Shown in pieces: positions 45,530 to 56,640 of a DNA stretch of 64,000 nucleotides. The notes under the pieces are model-generated. The model saw only the letters and a list, made by a program, of their open reading frames with translations. It was not told the origin of the DNA and ran no database searches. How positions within the stretch are numbered: the first letter of the stretch is position 1; every line of letters begins with the position of its first letter. Source of the DNA: Selaginella moellendorffii (Eukaryota; Streptophyta; Lycopodiopsida; Selaginellales; Selaginellaceae); the NCBI RefSeq assembly GCF_000143415.4, contig NW_003314282.1, forward strand, positions 257,101 to 321,100. The letters run 5' to 3'. A program made the position numbers and the translations under genes.

Positions 45530-47086
45530 CGCAATCCCCTAAACCATGAAGTCAGTCCAAATCACAAGCAGTAACAAGGTTCTGCTTGACAATGGGGTAC
45601 ATGTCCAAAGCGGCGATGCCACAGCAACATACGCAACTCTCTTGTTAAGAAAATTCGGAAAGGTGGGATCATTATAGCATCTAGCTTGTAAATACTGGCA
45701 TATCTGCTTCCATACATAGACTCGCAGAGTGATAGAAATACCATTGGGATCGCCAGAAAGATGATAACGATGCATCCAAGGAAAGTAAATTCTCTGTCAA
45801 CTCGGAAACATAAAAGACATCTTCTATAAGTCAAGTCTCGCCATTCTTGAGCTGGACCATCATGGTGCCAACGCCCTTGGCCTCATAAAAGCGTCCTCCA
45901 GCAGCACGAATGCGCTTACCAGTCAGAATCTCACTATAAGTCTGATAAACATCCTTGAACAGCATGACATGAAATGCTGCAGCAGTGTTGAGCTAAAGAA
46001 TTTCTGACTCCAAGGGACCATAGCTTGCCATATATGCACAAGATTGTGTGGAATTATTTGCACTTTGGCTAGCACGGTCAGGAGGAACATACTTGCCTGA
46101 GGCGATAGCAACAGCCTTTAGGACACTCCTTTGCGTAATTGCCAGGCTTACAACGACTAGGCCACCTCTTCTGTTTATTGGAGTTGCTCCCACTGGGATT
46201 GCTGAAGAGAAGAAGAGCGGAAGCTACGATGGTGGATAACTCCAAGGATAGTCGTATATAATATCAAAGATATATATACATGATGAAGAGACATGCCTCT
46301 AGCCTACACCTGGATCAGTGAAGTGGCACTCCTGCCATCTAGGATCATGTCATAGAGAGCGTATACTCAACAATTGCTTCCACTCCGACTCACAGCAGGA
46401 ATTGAAGTGGTAGAACCAGAAGGATAGGCCTCTTGAGCTATAAAGACTGTTGCCTTGGCTGCCTTTCCTGATGCCATACGTAAATTATGCTGCCATTGTT
46501 CCTCCTTGAGTGCAACACATATTTGAAGAAAGGTAAGCTTCATTTGCATACTCTGTAAAGACGTGCAGATCTGTTGGAAATGCTCAATATCTAGAATACC
46601 ATTCAATAATGCTGCTCATTTGTCCACATCTGTGACAGCTTGCTTTGCTGCTCTAAGGCAAACCTCAATATAATTTAATTTATATCATTGATAAATTTCT
46701 CAATGGGTTCACGCCCTTTCAAGGTCACAACATGCTCCTCTGTCTGTGCTCCAAGAATTTGGGATAAAGGAGTCCAATTCTCGCTGGAAATCTTGGCACA
46801 ATCAAGAAGATGAATTTACTGCTCACCAAGACCAATCTTGATTATGGAAAAGACTCACTTTTTTCGAATTTTCCAATCACGCTACTCCACAATGGCGCCC
46901 TGCTGCTGCTTGCCATATGACTGTGAACATGCAACAATCTCCCGTGATTAATACAGAGATCGCAGGAAGCATGGTGTACCATTCACAGCTCTAATACCAT
47001 GATGATACTGCTAAAGAGCATCTTGATCTATTACACCCTAGGTATAGAGGAACAGAACCTGCCTATGTGGCATAGAGCTACTAACA
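45530..47086 (-). mobile_element. Ty1/copia retrotransposon, truncated 5' part
   Basis: Minus-strand relic. A 5' LTR of 87 bases (47086-47000, TGTTAGTAGC to ATCATCA) is followed by a primer site (TGGTATTAG, one change from the usual TGGTATCAG), then gag (for example LDIEHFQQICTSLQSMQMKL at 46600-46540) and the GAG-pre-integrase word LWHRRFGH near 45600. The element stops at about 45530, before integrase and reverse transcriptase. Stops interrupt gag. A solo LTR of another family is nested at 46203-46372. The flank beyond the LTR (GCAGGCTTTCAGGA, reversed) is the kinase-like family. Confidence 0.85.
46203..46372. mobile_element. small solo-LTR-like insertion with 5-bp target duplication
   Basis: A 170-base unit that starts TGAAGAG and ends CTCAACA, with ATTGC on both sides (46198-46202 and 46373-46377). 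Removing it rejoins the Copia gag sequence exactly as at about 53285-53300. TG..CA ends and a 5-base duplication are the hallmarks of an LTR. A second copy is at 54869-55026. Confidence 0.85.
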
Positions 47087-47194
47087 TCCTGAAAGCCTGC
47101 TCCTTATTGTCTTTGGGCACGATGACATGAAAGCTTTTCTTTCTAACTTTGATAGGGGACATTTTGACATGACTCCTCGTTATTTGATGTCCCA

Positions 47195-47310
47195 AATGAA
47201 GTCAAAATAATAGAATAAAGAAAAGGCCTTACAATCAAGTGATTACCCCTTTAATCAATTAGCATAAGATGTAAAGGATAAGATCCTAACAATGAATAAG
47301 GTTTAGTTCT
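47195..47310. repeat. short LTR-like repeat, copy a
   Basis: AAGGCCTTACAATCAAGTG and GATAAGATCCTAACA recur at 47510-47620 and, reversed, at 52080-52190. The end TCCTAACA is TGTTAGGA in the other orientation, as in an LTR. It interrupts a copy of the kinase-like family. No clear target duplication was found. Confidence 0.6.
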
Positions 47311-48990
47311 TTAGTGGCCGGCAATGGAGTTCCAGTGAATCTGGGACATGCTGAAAGATTGTCCTGCCCAAATGCTTATCGAAGAGCACTATCAAAAGAG
47401 TCATCATGGAACTTCCAGGATGGAAGTTCTTCAGCAAGTTGAATCGGCCACACGGGGCAAAGCATCAGAAGCTCAAGATTGATGCAGCTGTAAGTTGGTT
47501 GATTAAAGGGTGGCCTAAATATAATTGGGTGTTAAGCACCATGCCAAGATAATAGGATAAAGAAAAAGCTTTACAATCAAATAATCACCCATTTAGCCAA
47601 TTAGGATAGGATCCTAACAGCTGGTTCCTTGGTGGCCAAGGAGTACTACAATGCAATGGCAATGCAGTTCCAGTGAATCTAGGACCTGCTGAGAGATTGT
47701 GCTGCCCAAACACTTATCGAAGAGTGCTACCAAAGGAGTCATCATGGAACTTCCATGATGGAAGTTCTTCAGCAAGTCGTGCAATATCATCATGGGCCAG
47801 GGGAAAAGTATCAGAAGCTCAAGATTGTGATATGCTACACAGCTGCAGGCCATTTCGGCCAGTTTCTCATGCTCCAAGCAAGAAGCATACGTGATTCACT
47901 GAGAAAATTCTGTTTTCTAACGTTCTTTTGGCGTAGGGAGTCCTCATGCCAGTGACTGACGTGCTGGATGGACTGAGCAAGCTCTACTTCTTGTTGCTAC
48001 GAATGGATGTGAGCGTGGCCGCTGAAACCCTGTGAGTGATGAACAAGCTCGCACCGATTCCGTACTGAGTAGATCATTTCAGGCCTCCACTTGATACGTT
48101 TGTTCCCCATGGTCACTGCGAAATCATGCTCACGCGTGAAGAGAATCATAGACTTCGAAGTGTATTCGTCTGTCTTGCTGGTCTCGAGGCCGCTTACATC
48201 GCTGCCATAGAAGCTGGAGGACATATGATCAGTAGCGTGTTTGGGCCTACACTTGAGTCCAAGGAGGTAGAACTCATGCGCGAGGTGACTCTCTCTGCCA
48301 TCCCGAAGCACACGTCCTCTCGCTTAGGTTCTGATATCTCGGAATCATCAGAACGATCTTCTTCATCAGACAGTAGCAGCGGCAGTGGCGGCAGGAGGAG
48401 AAAGAGAGCGAGATTGGCGACGGTCACCAAGAGCACGGAAGTGATCAAGGCGATGAAGGCGGTCTACGAGGTGGAAACTCTACCGCTCTGTGTGAAGAAA
48501 TACCCCGACAACAAGGAGGACATGTGCGACATGGTGTAGGGAGTTTTGCGAGGATTGAAAGCTTTGCACAAAGCTGGTAAGCTTTCTTAATTTTCTTTTC
48601 TTCTAGTGTCTGTCTCATCCTGGACAAGATCATGTATGACTACTCGAAAGAGAAGTACGTGCTGATCGATCTGGAGAGCGTCAGCAAGAATGAAGAAGTG
48701 CCAGCGTTTCGATTTAAAGGCTGGATCGCGACAAGGCTGGAGGCCGACTGGCACTACACGATTTAATCCGACTTCCATCAACTCGGACTCGTGCTCCAGT
48801 CTACAGAAGTCAAGGACTGCTCTTTGGTTCATCGATTTGCTCTTGAGCAGGCCTCAGGCGACCAGTGCTAAAAGGCTTCTCGAACACAAGTGGATCTCGC
48901 GAGTACACAGAATAAGAATATGCCATAGAAGAATTAGGGCGGACGTGGATTATACTACCTTAGAATTTAGGGCTGACGTAGATTATGCCT
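47310..48990 (+). pseudogene. kinase-like repeat family, copy K3
   Basis: A plus-strand composite. Two N-terminal pieces (47315-47505 and 47625-47960) are separated by a short LTR-like repeat. Then come VCLAGLEAAYIAAIEAGGH (48170-48225), the Ser-rich linker and RRRKRARLATVTKS, DMV with a TAG at 48537, and, after a remnant intron, KYVLIDLESVSKNEEVPAF (48655-48710), a TAA in place of a codon before SDFHQLGLVLQSTEV, and LLEHKWISRV (48880-48905). The IMYDYSKEKYVLIDLES order is that of a kinase catalytic-loop to metal-binding segment but without HRD. At its 3' end lies the 5' flank of a PPR copy, as at 34.1-34.2 kb. Confidence 0.65.
47510..47620. repeat. short LTR-like repeat, copy b
   Basis: Second copy of the repeat at 47195-47310, ending GGATCCTAACA. 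It lies in the middle of the N-terminal part of K3. Confidence 0.6.
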
Positions 48991-49051
48991 ATTCTTAGAA
49001 TATGCTTTAAACTCAAACGAATTTTAGGGCACGACAGACTATTCCTCGGAA

Positions 49052-49888
49052 ATGCGCGGGGACGAGGAGGATGAGCGATCCCGGGCGTCGGGCTACGTCG
49101 TGCTGCTGCGGCGATGCATCGCGGGCAGGGATCTGGAGGGCGGCCGGCGATTGCACGCGCAGATCGTCCGCTCTGGCTGGCACACCGATCTCTTCGTCGC
49201 CTACCAAATGCCAGAGGCCGACGAGGAAGGAGAAATCGACGAGAAAAACTCCGCCGTGGAGCCCAATCTCCTCATCCAGATGTATGGCGCCTGCCGCTCC
49301 ATTGCCAGCGCCATGGCCGTCTTCCGCGAGCTCCGCGTCCGCAACCTCTTCACCATCAACATCACCATCGTCGCGCTTGCCCAGAACGGCTGCTTCCGCG
49401 ACGCGCGATCCCTGTTCGTGGAATCCCCCCGCCGCGACGTCATCACCTGGAACTCGATGCTCACCATCGCCGCGCAGCGCCTCCGGATCGGCGAGGCGCG
49501 GGAGGTCTTCGCGCGGATGCCTGCCCGGAGCGTCGTCTCGGCGAACGCGATGATCGCAGCATTTGCCCAATGCGGGCAAATTCGCGAAGCCCAGGAGTTC
49601 GTCCGCGACGCCGAGAGGGACGTCTCGAGCTGGAACAATTTCCTCCACGCCAGCGTCTCCTCTAGCGAGGTCGATCTCGCGCGATCGGTCTTCGATGCTA
49701 TGCCGCACTGGGCACGGCCGATCGGCGCTCCAGCTGCTGGAACCATGTGCGCGCCCGATGCGATCACATTCTCGTGCGTGCTCTGCGCGTGGAGCCACAT
49801 TGGATCGCTGGATCACCTTGTTGAACATAGAAGGATAATGGCCACGTTGAAAAGAAACGAGTTCATGAGCGTGCCTTGGTACCTATAG
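49052..49888 (+). pseudogene. PPR gene, truncated copy fused to antisense LMBR1-like sequence
   Basis: A 278-codon open frame. Residues 1-190 match the N-terminal part of the 614-aa PPR protein (CIAGRDLEGGRRLHAQIVRS, NLLIQMYGACRSIAS). One G of the original start region is lost, so the former ATG at 49071 is out of frame and an upstream ATG takes over. A 63-base insertion (about 49202-49264) adds 21 residues after FVA. Then about 0.8 kb is deleted after FDAMPHW, joining to the CAPDAITFSCVL part, and the last 20 residues are read from the antisense strand of an LMBR1-like exon (from about 49819). It lacks half the repeats and is probably non-functional. Confidence 0.8.
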
Positions 49889-50687
49889 TTTCATAGAAAA
49901 AAAAAATTTTTAATAAAAAATGTGCTTACTTCATTGGATGAATGGAATGCATCTCTCCAGATATGACAGACATGACGAGGTAGTAGCAAAAGATTGCAAA
50001 CGCGGTGGTTCCTAGCAAGCCTGAAAGGAAGGAACCAAATCAGATTTAGAAATCGCATCTACAGCAAGTACCCCAAGCACTGTCGAGCTGAATAAAGACT
50101 TGGTTCAGAAACGGAAAAGCTGGAGGATTGACTAGCATGAAAACAATGATGTGGAGAAGCCAAATTATAGACAAAGCCAAGCTGCAACAAGAAAAAGAAA
50201 AGAAAAAGTGAATATCTTTGTCAAGCCTTCGGAGTCTATTTCTTACCCGAGAATGCCAAAAACAAGCTTGGCTAAGTAGAAAAGAACTGTAACAGCCCAG
50301 GATGTGTCTGCCTGAGAGAAAATCCAGCAATGAAATAACTTAAATGGGAAACTAGAGATACCTTCTCTCCCTGTGGGAATGCCTCATTCAGAGCTTGAAC
50401 ATCATCTTCCAAAAAGACAAGCTCCTGAATCGAGCTACACATATGCATTTGTCAACACGATCACGTCCACCATTGTTGTTGTTGTTGTTGTTTTTTTTTT
50501 TCTTCTCTGGAGCTGACCTGCTGGACTTTCTTCACATTTTTCCGAAACTTTCGTCCTTTCTTCCCACCTCTTTCTTCTCATTGGAGACCCAAGCTCGTTG
50601 GAGCGCTTGGCTAAGTCAGTCGCCTCCTGCCAATCACCTTGAAGAGATTAGTTGCAAGAAACGTAAAAAGAATTGAAACACAAGAAC
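49822..50687 (-). pseudogene. LMBR1-like membrane protein, internal fragment
   Basis: Minus-strand copy of the exons at 60893-61768. It holds KRSNELG and [15 protein letters not shown] in different frames, [30 protein letters not shown], the transmembrane [16 protein letters not shown] and, last, LMNSFLFN. Splice sites are kept, but the coiled-coil exon carries a frameshift. A GTT microsatellite followed by T-run (50474-50510) replaces part of one exon. It ends in the middle of an exon, where the PPR copy begins. Confidence 0.8.
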
Positions 50688-50779
50688 AAGATTGAGTTCA
50701 AAGCATATTCTAAGGATAGGCAATCTACGTCAGCCCTAATTCTTCTATGGCATATTCTTAGCATATTCTAGGTATTTTT

Positions 50780-52360
50780 TCAGATTCTCACAGGGAACTC
50801 GCAAGATCCACTTGTGTTCGAGAAGGCTTTTAGCAGTGGTCGCCTGAGGTCTGCTCAAGAGAAAATCGATGAACTCCAAGCAGTCCTTGCTCTTTGGTTC
50901 GACTTCAGTAGACTGGAGCACAAGTCCGAGTTGATGGAAGTCGGATTGAATTGTGTAACGCCAGTTGGACTCCAGCATTGTCGCGATCCAGCCTTTAAAT
51001 CGAAACGCTGGCACGTACTTCTCTTTAATTCTCTTTCGAGTACACATGATCCTGTGCACCAAGCCCGAAAGTTTGTAAACAAGGATGAGACAGACACTAA
51101 GATCAAAAGACAGAAGGAAAGAAAGTTGAGAAAGCTTGCTTTCAATCCTCACAAAACTCCATACGCCATGTTGCGCATGTCCTCTCTGTTGTCAGGCTAT
51201 TTCTTCGCACAGAGCGGTAGAGTTTCCACCTTGTAGACCGCCTTCATCGCCTTGATCACTTCCTTGCTCTTGGTGACCGTCGCCAATCTCCCTCCTGCTG
51301 CCATTGCTGCTGCTACTGTCTGATGAAGAAGATCGTTCTGATGATTCCGAGATATCAGAAGAGCACGTGTGCTTCGGGATGGCAGAGAGAGTCACCTCGC
51401 GCATGAGTTCTACCTCCTTGGACTCAAGTGTAGGCCCGAACACGCTACTGATCATATGTCCGCCATCTCCTATGGCAGCCATGTAAGCAGCCTCGAGACC
51501 GGCAAGACAGACCTCGTGCTCAGCAGAATACGCTTCGAAGTCTACGATTCTCTTCACGCATGAGCTTGATTTCGCAGTGACCATGGGGAACAAACGTATC
51601 AAGTGGTGATCTAGTCAGTACCGAATTGGTGCGAGCTTGTTCATCACTCACGGGGTTTCAGCGGCCACGCTCACATCCATTCATAGCAACAAGAAGTAGA
51701 GCTTGCTTAGTCACATCCAGCACGTCAGTCACTGGTGTGAGGACTCCCTGCGCCAAAAGAACGTTAGAAAACTGAGTTTTCTCAGTGAATCACGTATGCT
51801 TCTTGCTTAGAGCATGAAAAACTGGCCGAACTGGCCTATAGCTGCGTAGCATATCACAATCTTGAGCTTCTGATACTTTGCCCCTGGCCCATGATGATAC
51901 TGTGCGGCTGATTCAACTTGCTGAAGAACTTCCATCATGGAAGTTCGATGGTGACTCCTTTGGTAGCACTCTTCGATAAGTGTTTGGGCAGCACAATCCC
52001 TCAGCAGGTGTCCCAGATTTGCTGGAACTGCATTGCCATTGCATTGTAGTACCACTAAGAAATCAAGCCTCATTCACTGTTAAAATTCTATCCTTTACAC
52101 TTTATATTAATTGGCTAAAGGGGTGATCTTTTGATTATAAGGCCTTTTTTTATCTTATTATCTTAATCTGGTGTCTAGCAATCCAGATCAATTGGCCTGC
52201 AACTGTATAACATATTACAATCTTGAGCTTCCAATACTTTGCCCCCTGCCCATGATGATATTGCATGGCCGATTCGACTTGCTGAAGAACTTCCATCATG
52301 GAAGTTCCATGATGACTCCTTCAGTAGTGCTCTTCGATAAGCATTTGGGCAGCACAATCT
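50780..52360 (-). pseudogene. kinase-like repeat family, copy K4
   Basis: A minus-strand composite. Two N-terminal pieces (52360-52190 and 52070-51830) flank a short LTR-like repeat. The middle EHEVCLAGLEAAYMAAIGDGG part is at 51550-51460, and a C-terminal piece FKGWIATMLESNWRYTI ... DFHQLGLVLQSTEVEPK at 51000-50870 shows an open 135-codon frame (50745-51152) ending in LLEHKWILRV. Here the segment around DFHQLG is unbroken, so this copy best shows the kinase-like C-lobe. An adjacent copy of the PPR 5' flank lies at 50690-50780. Confidence 0.65.
52080..52190. repeat. short LTR-like repeat, copy c (inverted)
   Basis: Reverse of the repeats at 47195 and 47510: ATTGGCTAAAGGGGTGATC and TTTGATTATAAGGCC. 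It interrupts the N-terminal part of K4 at the equivalent place, so the insertion predates the duplication. Confidence 0.6.
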
Positions 52361-52426
52361 CTCAAAAGTCGGATAGAAAAGATTTCATGTCGTCGCGCCC
52401 AGAGATGATATTGAGCAGGCTTTCAA

Positions 52427-55400
52427 TGTTAATAGCTTAGTCACTGGCTCTATGCCACATAGGCAGGTTCTGTTCCTCTGTACCTAGGGTGTAATAGATC
52501 AAGATGCTCTTTAGCAGTATCATCATGGTATCAGAGCTGTGAATGGTAGACCGTGCTTCCTGCAATCTCCGGCACTGTATCAATCGCAAGAGATTGTTGC
52601 ATGTTCGCAGTCACATGGCGAGCAGCAGCAGTGGTGCTATTGTGGAGTAGCGCCTTATCCCTGTCTACAAGGGAGAATTCCACACATGGGCAGCGCTGTT
52701 GAAGGTTACGTTTGTGCGAGATAATTATGATGCTATTGTTGCAGGCATTGAGCCAGAACCCGCTGCTAGATCAGGATTGAAAATTCGAGTCTTTTCCATA
52801 ATCAGGATTGGTCTTGGTGAGCAGTAAATTCATCTTCTTGATTGTGCCAAGACTTCCAGCGAGAATTGGACTGCTTTATCCCAAAGTCTTGGAGCACAGA
52901 CAGAGGAGCATTGTGACCCTGAAAGAGGATTTCTTTTCTATGGAGATGGATCCTCATGAACGCATTGAGAAATTTATTAGCAATATAAATTATATTGAGG
53001 TTCACCTTAGAGCAGCAAAGCAAACCGTCACAAATGTGGACAAATGAGCAGCATTATTGAATGGTATTCTAGATATCGAGCATTCCCAACAGATCTGCAC
53101 GTCTTTACAGAGTATGCAAATGAAGCTTACCTTTCTTCAAATATGTGTTGCACTCAAGGAGGAACAATGGCAGCATAATTTACGTATGACATCAAGAAAG
53201 GCAGCCAAGGCAACAGTCTTTATAACTCAAGAGGCCCATCCTTCTGGTTCTACCACTTCAATTCCTGCTGCAAGTCAGAGTGGAAGCAATCCCAGTGGGA
53301 GCAACTCCAATAAACAGAAGAGGTGGCCTATTCGTTGTAACTATTGTAAAAAGCCTGGCCATTATGCAAAGGAGTGTCTGGTAGTTTTTGGTAGTCTGGC
53401 TTATACCAAAAATCTGGATCGAGCTTGCCTCTAGGACTATCAAAGCAATTTTCGTTGGTTATAGAGATGACACTAAAGCTTATTGACTTTAGAATTCTTT
53501 ATCTCTAGGGATGTTCGTGTGTTTGAAGACATATTTCCTTTCAAGCAGCTTGAACTGCCAACCCTTGCAAAATGGCAGCTGGTTGATGACTGGCCAGTAG
53601 CAGATGTTCCAGTTCTAGTGGGAGCACTCCCACCACCGCCACCTATAAATCTGCCTCCGTCGCCACCACCTCCTATTCCACCTCAGGATGATGCTGATCG
53701 GCCGCAAGCTCAAAGTGATACTTCTAATATCTATTCAGGTTTAAGCTTTTTATTTTGCTAATGCTGAAACTATTCCTGAGCCACAGTCAGTTGATGAAGT
53801 GTTATCAAGTCCACATGCCTCTTCTTCGAGAGTAGCCATGGACTCTGAGTACAATTCTTTAATGCGCAACAACACTTGGATTTTGGTTTCCAAGCCAGCA
53901 GATTTGAGTACGAAGTGGCTCTTTCGTGTGAAGCGCAATGCTAACAATCAAGTTATTCGTTTCAAAGCCCGATTTGTTGCACGCTGCTTTACACAGATTG
54001 CAGGGCTTGACTTCACCGACACTTACTCCCCAGTGGTTCGAATGGCCTCTATACGAGTCATGTTGGCATTGGCAGCGCAGTACAATTGGGAAATCCATCA
54101 ATGGACGTGCGTATAGCATTTCTGCATGGCGATTTAGAAGAAGAGATTTTTATTTCCCAGCCTAACGGATTTCCCGAAGAGCCAAACTTATTAGCTTGGT
54201 TCACCAAGATATTGGTTTCTCTCGAAATGCAGCTGATCAAAATGTTTATTTCAAACACTTTGGTGACTTGCTTGTGATCTTGGCTCTTTACGTTAATGAT
54301 TTAATCTTAGTCTCCAAAAATCTGCCTTTTCTTCATGAGATTAAATCAGAGATCACATCTCAGTTTGAGATGGATGATATAGGCGAGATTCAGTATTGTC
54401 TTGGCCTTCATATTTTGCGAGATAGAGTTCGCGGCTATCTTTATCTATCTCATCAGCGATACATTGACGAGGTTCTATAGATGCAGGATTGTACTCCTAT
54501 GGAGATCGATCTTCATCTCTCCTCTGGTCAGTCTCCTGAAACTCCCGCTAATCGTGAGGCTATGCAACGTTTTCCTTATTGAGCTGCCATGGGCAGTCTC
54601 ATGTATTGGTCTGCACTCGTCCAGATCTAGCACATGCAGTGGGCATTGTCGCCAAGTTTTCTGAGAATCCAGGCATGGCACATTGGCAAGCGATCAAGAG
54701 AATTTTTCGCTATCTTCAAGGGATTTGCTCCTTTGTCCTCATTCTTCTGTCCTAGATGACTTCCAGCTACGTGGATATTGTGATGCCGACTGGGCTGATG
54801 ATTTTGAGACCAGGAAGTCTACATCTGGCTATATTTTCTTTTTGGGCAGCAGTGCTATTACTTGGCAGTGAAGAGAAGAAGAGTGGAAGCTAAGATGGAC
54901 AAGGATGACTCGAAAAATAGTCGTATATAATATCATAAATATATATACATGATCAAGAATACCTGGAGCAGTGAAGTGACACTACTGCCACCTAAGATCA
55001 TGTCATAGAGAGCGTATACCTCAACAGGTAGAGCAAGTGCCAATCTGTCACAGCTTTATCTTCCAAAGAGTCTGAGTATATTACAACTTGCTCCACCTGT
55101 AAGGAAGCAGCATGGCTGCGCCTCTTTCTGTCAGAGCTTGGCTTTTCCCAGGATCAGCTGACTCTACTTTACTGTGATAATATCAGTGTTATACTTTGAC
55201 CAAGACAACCAAGTTTCATGAATATTCAACTTCGATATCATTATGTGCAAGAACAAGTTTTACATGGCATGATTGTTCTCCAGTTTTGCACTACTTATGA
55301 GCAGCTAGCTGACTTGCTCACGAAGGTGTTAGTTCTTGAGAAGTTTATTGCTGATTGCAGTAAACTTCAACTCTTGGAGTTGCCAGATAAATAAATCCAG

Positions 55401-55552
55401 ACACTGGAGTTTCATTTATCTAGCTAATGGAGGTATAGCACTATCCAGCTCATGGAAATATGCAGCTTATATGCAGATCCAGCTATTGGAGACCTTGTGC
55501 ACCACTCTGAGCAGTAAGTCCAGACCCAAATTGAGTGGGAGTGTTAGTAGCT
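52427..55552 (+). mobile_element. Ty1/copia retrotransposon relic
   Basis: A 5' LTR of 99 bases (52427-52525, TGTTAATAGC to CATCA) is followed by a perfect primer site for initiator tRNA-Met (TGGTATCAGAGC, 52526-52537). Gag ends in a zinc knuckle (CNYCKKPGHYAKEC, 53336-53377). Most of protease and integrase are deleted; only the integrase C-terminal end (SRDVRVFEDIFPF) remains. Reverse transcriptase runs about 53820-54480 with stops and frameshifts, and the active-site motif reads YVND. RNase H (54480-54868 and 55027-55200) is split by a solo LTR. The purine tract TTGAGTGGGAG precedes the first about 10 bases of a 3' LTR (TGTTAGTAGC, 55542), the rest of which is lost. It is inactive. Confidence 0.9.
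54869..55026. mobile_element. small solo-LTR-like insertion, second copy
   Basis: A 158-base unit, TGAAGAG to CTCAACA, inside the Copia RNase H region after SAITWQ. Flanks GGCAG (left) and GGTAG (right) are a 5-base target duplication with one change. It is the same family as 46203-46372 and in the same strand orientation, although the host Copia is in the opposite one, so the two insertions were independent. Confidence 0.8.
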
Positions 55553-55940
55553 TTTGAACCAAAAAATTTATAACTTTAAACTGGCTGTGGTTGGATGGCC
55601 GTCCCCCGTCAGCAGTCAGCAGGGCAACATGGCGGACGGAAGATGTTCCCTCCACCAAGATTTACAAGGCTGGAGACAAGATCAAGCTTGTCTTTCCTTT
55701 CCTCAACGTAGGACGGAAGGATGTACACCCAGAGCCCAAGGAAGATAGTGGCAGACATGGCATCTAAGGCTTTCCCAGCTTAATGCGTGGGGAACCCGAC
55801 TTGTATCGACACAGGACAGAAACACCCTCCATCTTCTGAGTTGTGGCGAGGATTGGCTATCAGAAGGCGTGGCCCGTGGAAGTGAACGCTCCTGCCTAGC
55901 ATGGAGAGCTGTTATTGCGTTCTCCCGCAACGAGTTTGGC
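55553..55940 (+). pseudogene. unrecognised repeated coding-like segment, second copy
   Basis: Copy of 36906-37300, beginning about GGTTGGATGGCCGTCC. It keeps KIYKAGDKIKLVFPFLNVG (55660-55720) but not the later EFGTSLK part, which is cut at AACGAGTTTGGC. It directly joins a copy of the 282-aa gene's promoter. About 70 bases expected between the Copia insertion site and this start are missing. Confidence 0.4.
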
Positions 55941-56225
55941 CTGCAATTCACCTTCAGAAGAGGTATGTACACCAGAAGAAGACTCAATTTCTATAATGGC
56001 GTAAATGAGTTAGTTTAATGTTTATACCAAAATGAAGTATAGCTTGACTCATCGCAGCACGTGCTGCATGACTTTGTCATACATATACCTCCAAAAATGC
56101 AGTATACCCGGCAAAACGTGATTAGGTGGATTGAGCGTTCTGATGAATTAGTTTAGTGCAGAACACGAGTTCGGTGCAGGAAACGCGTTTACACCAAACG
56201 CGTTCGGTGCAGTAGCCATGACTTT
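55941..56225 (-). promoter_or_regulatory. orphan promoter copy of the 282-aa gene
   Basis: Reverse-oriented copy of the 5' flank seen at 39530-39850 and 42960-43308. It includes the repeated GTTCGGTGCAG words, ACCAAAATGAAGTATAGC and the leader up to just before the ATG. The coding sequence is absent: the copy breaks off at the start codon and continues into an unrelated repeat. Confidence 0.7.
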
Positions 56226-56640
56226 GAAAAAAATCAGGTATCGTTTCATATTCTTTACGCATATGCTTTTAAGGCATGATAAGGTTCCGTACAGTTCTCT
56301 GGTTACTCCACTTGGTAGATTGCAGCGAGCTCAGACTTCGGATTCTCCTTGCCAAACGCGTATACGACTTTGCCCCAGCCGGTTGCTGGAACGGCATCGC
56401 GTCGCAAAGGAACCAGCGCTTGTGGAAAACCACAGGTCCACTAAGTCACAAAAGCTTTGACAGCATCGTCCCGGAGAGTTCAAAAACATAAGCTTTATTC
56501 GGAATATTGATGGTGAAGGAAAACGACTGGCAAGCCGTTCCCCCTGCGTTTCAGGAAATGGGCCGTGAACGTCAACAGGGAAGGACCTTTTGCAAGCACG
56601 TTCCCACCTAAGCCCAGGTAACCTGAGACGGTCCAGATTG
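56226..56640 (-). other. duplicated segment with an unrecognised ORF
   Basis: Matches 39861-40080. A 108-codon minus-strand ORF (56657-56331) and a second frame containing PATGWGKVVYAFGKENPKS are present, but no family is recognised. The right edge is the start of an AT-rich insertion. Confidence 0.35.
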
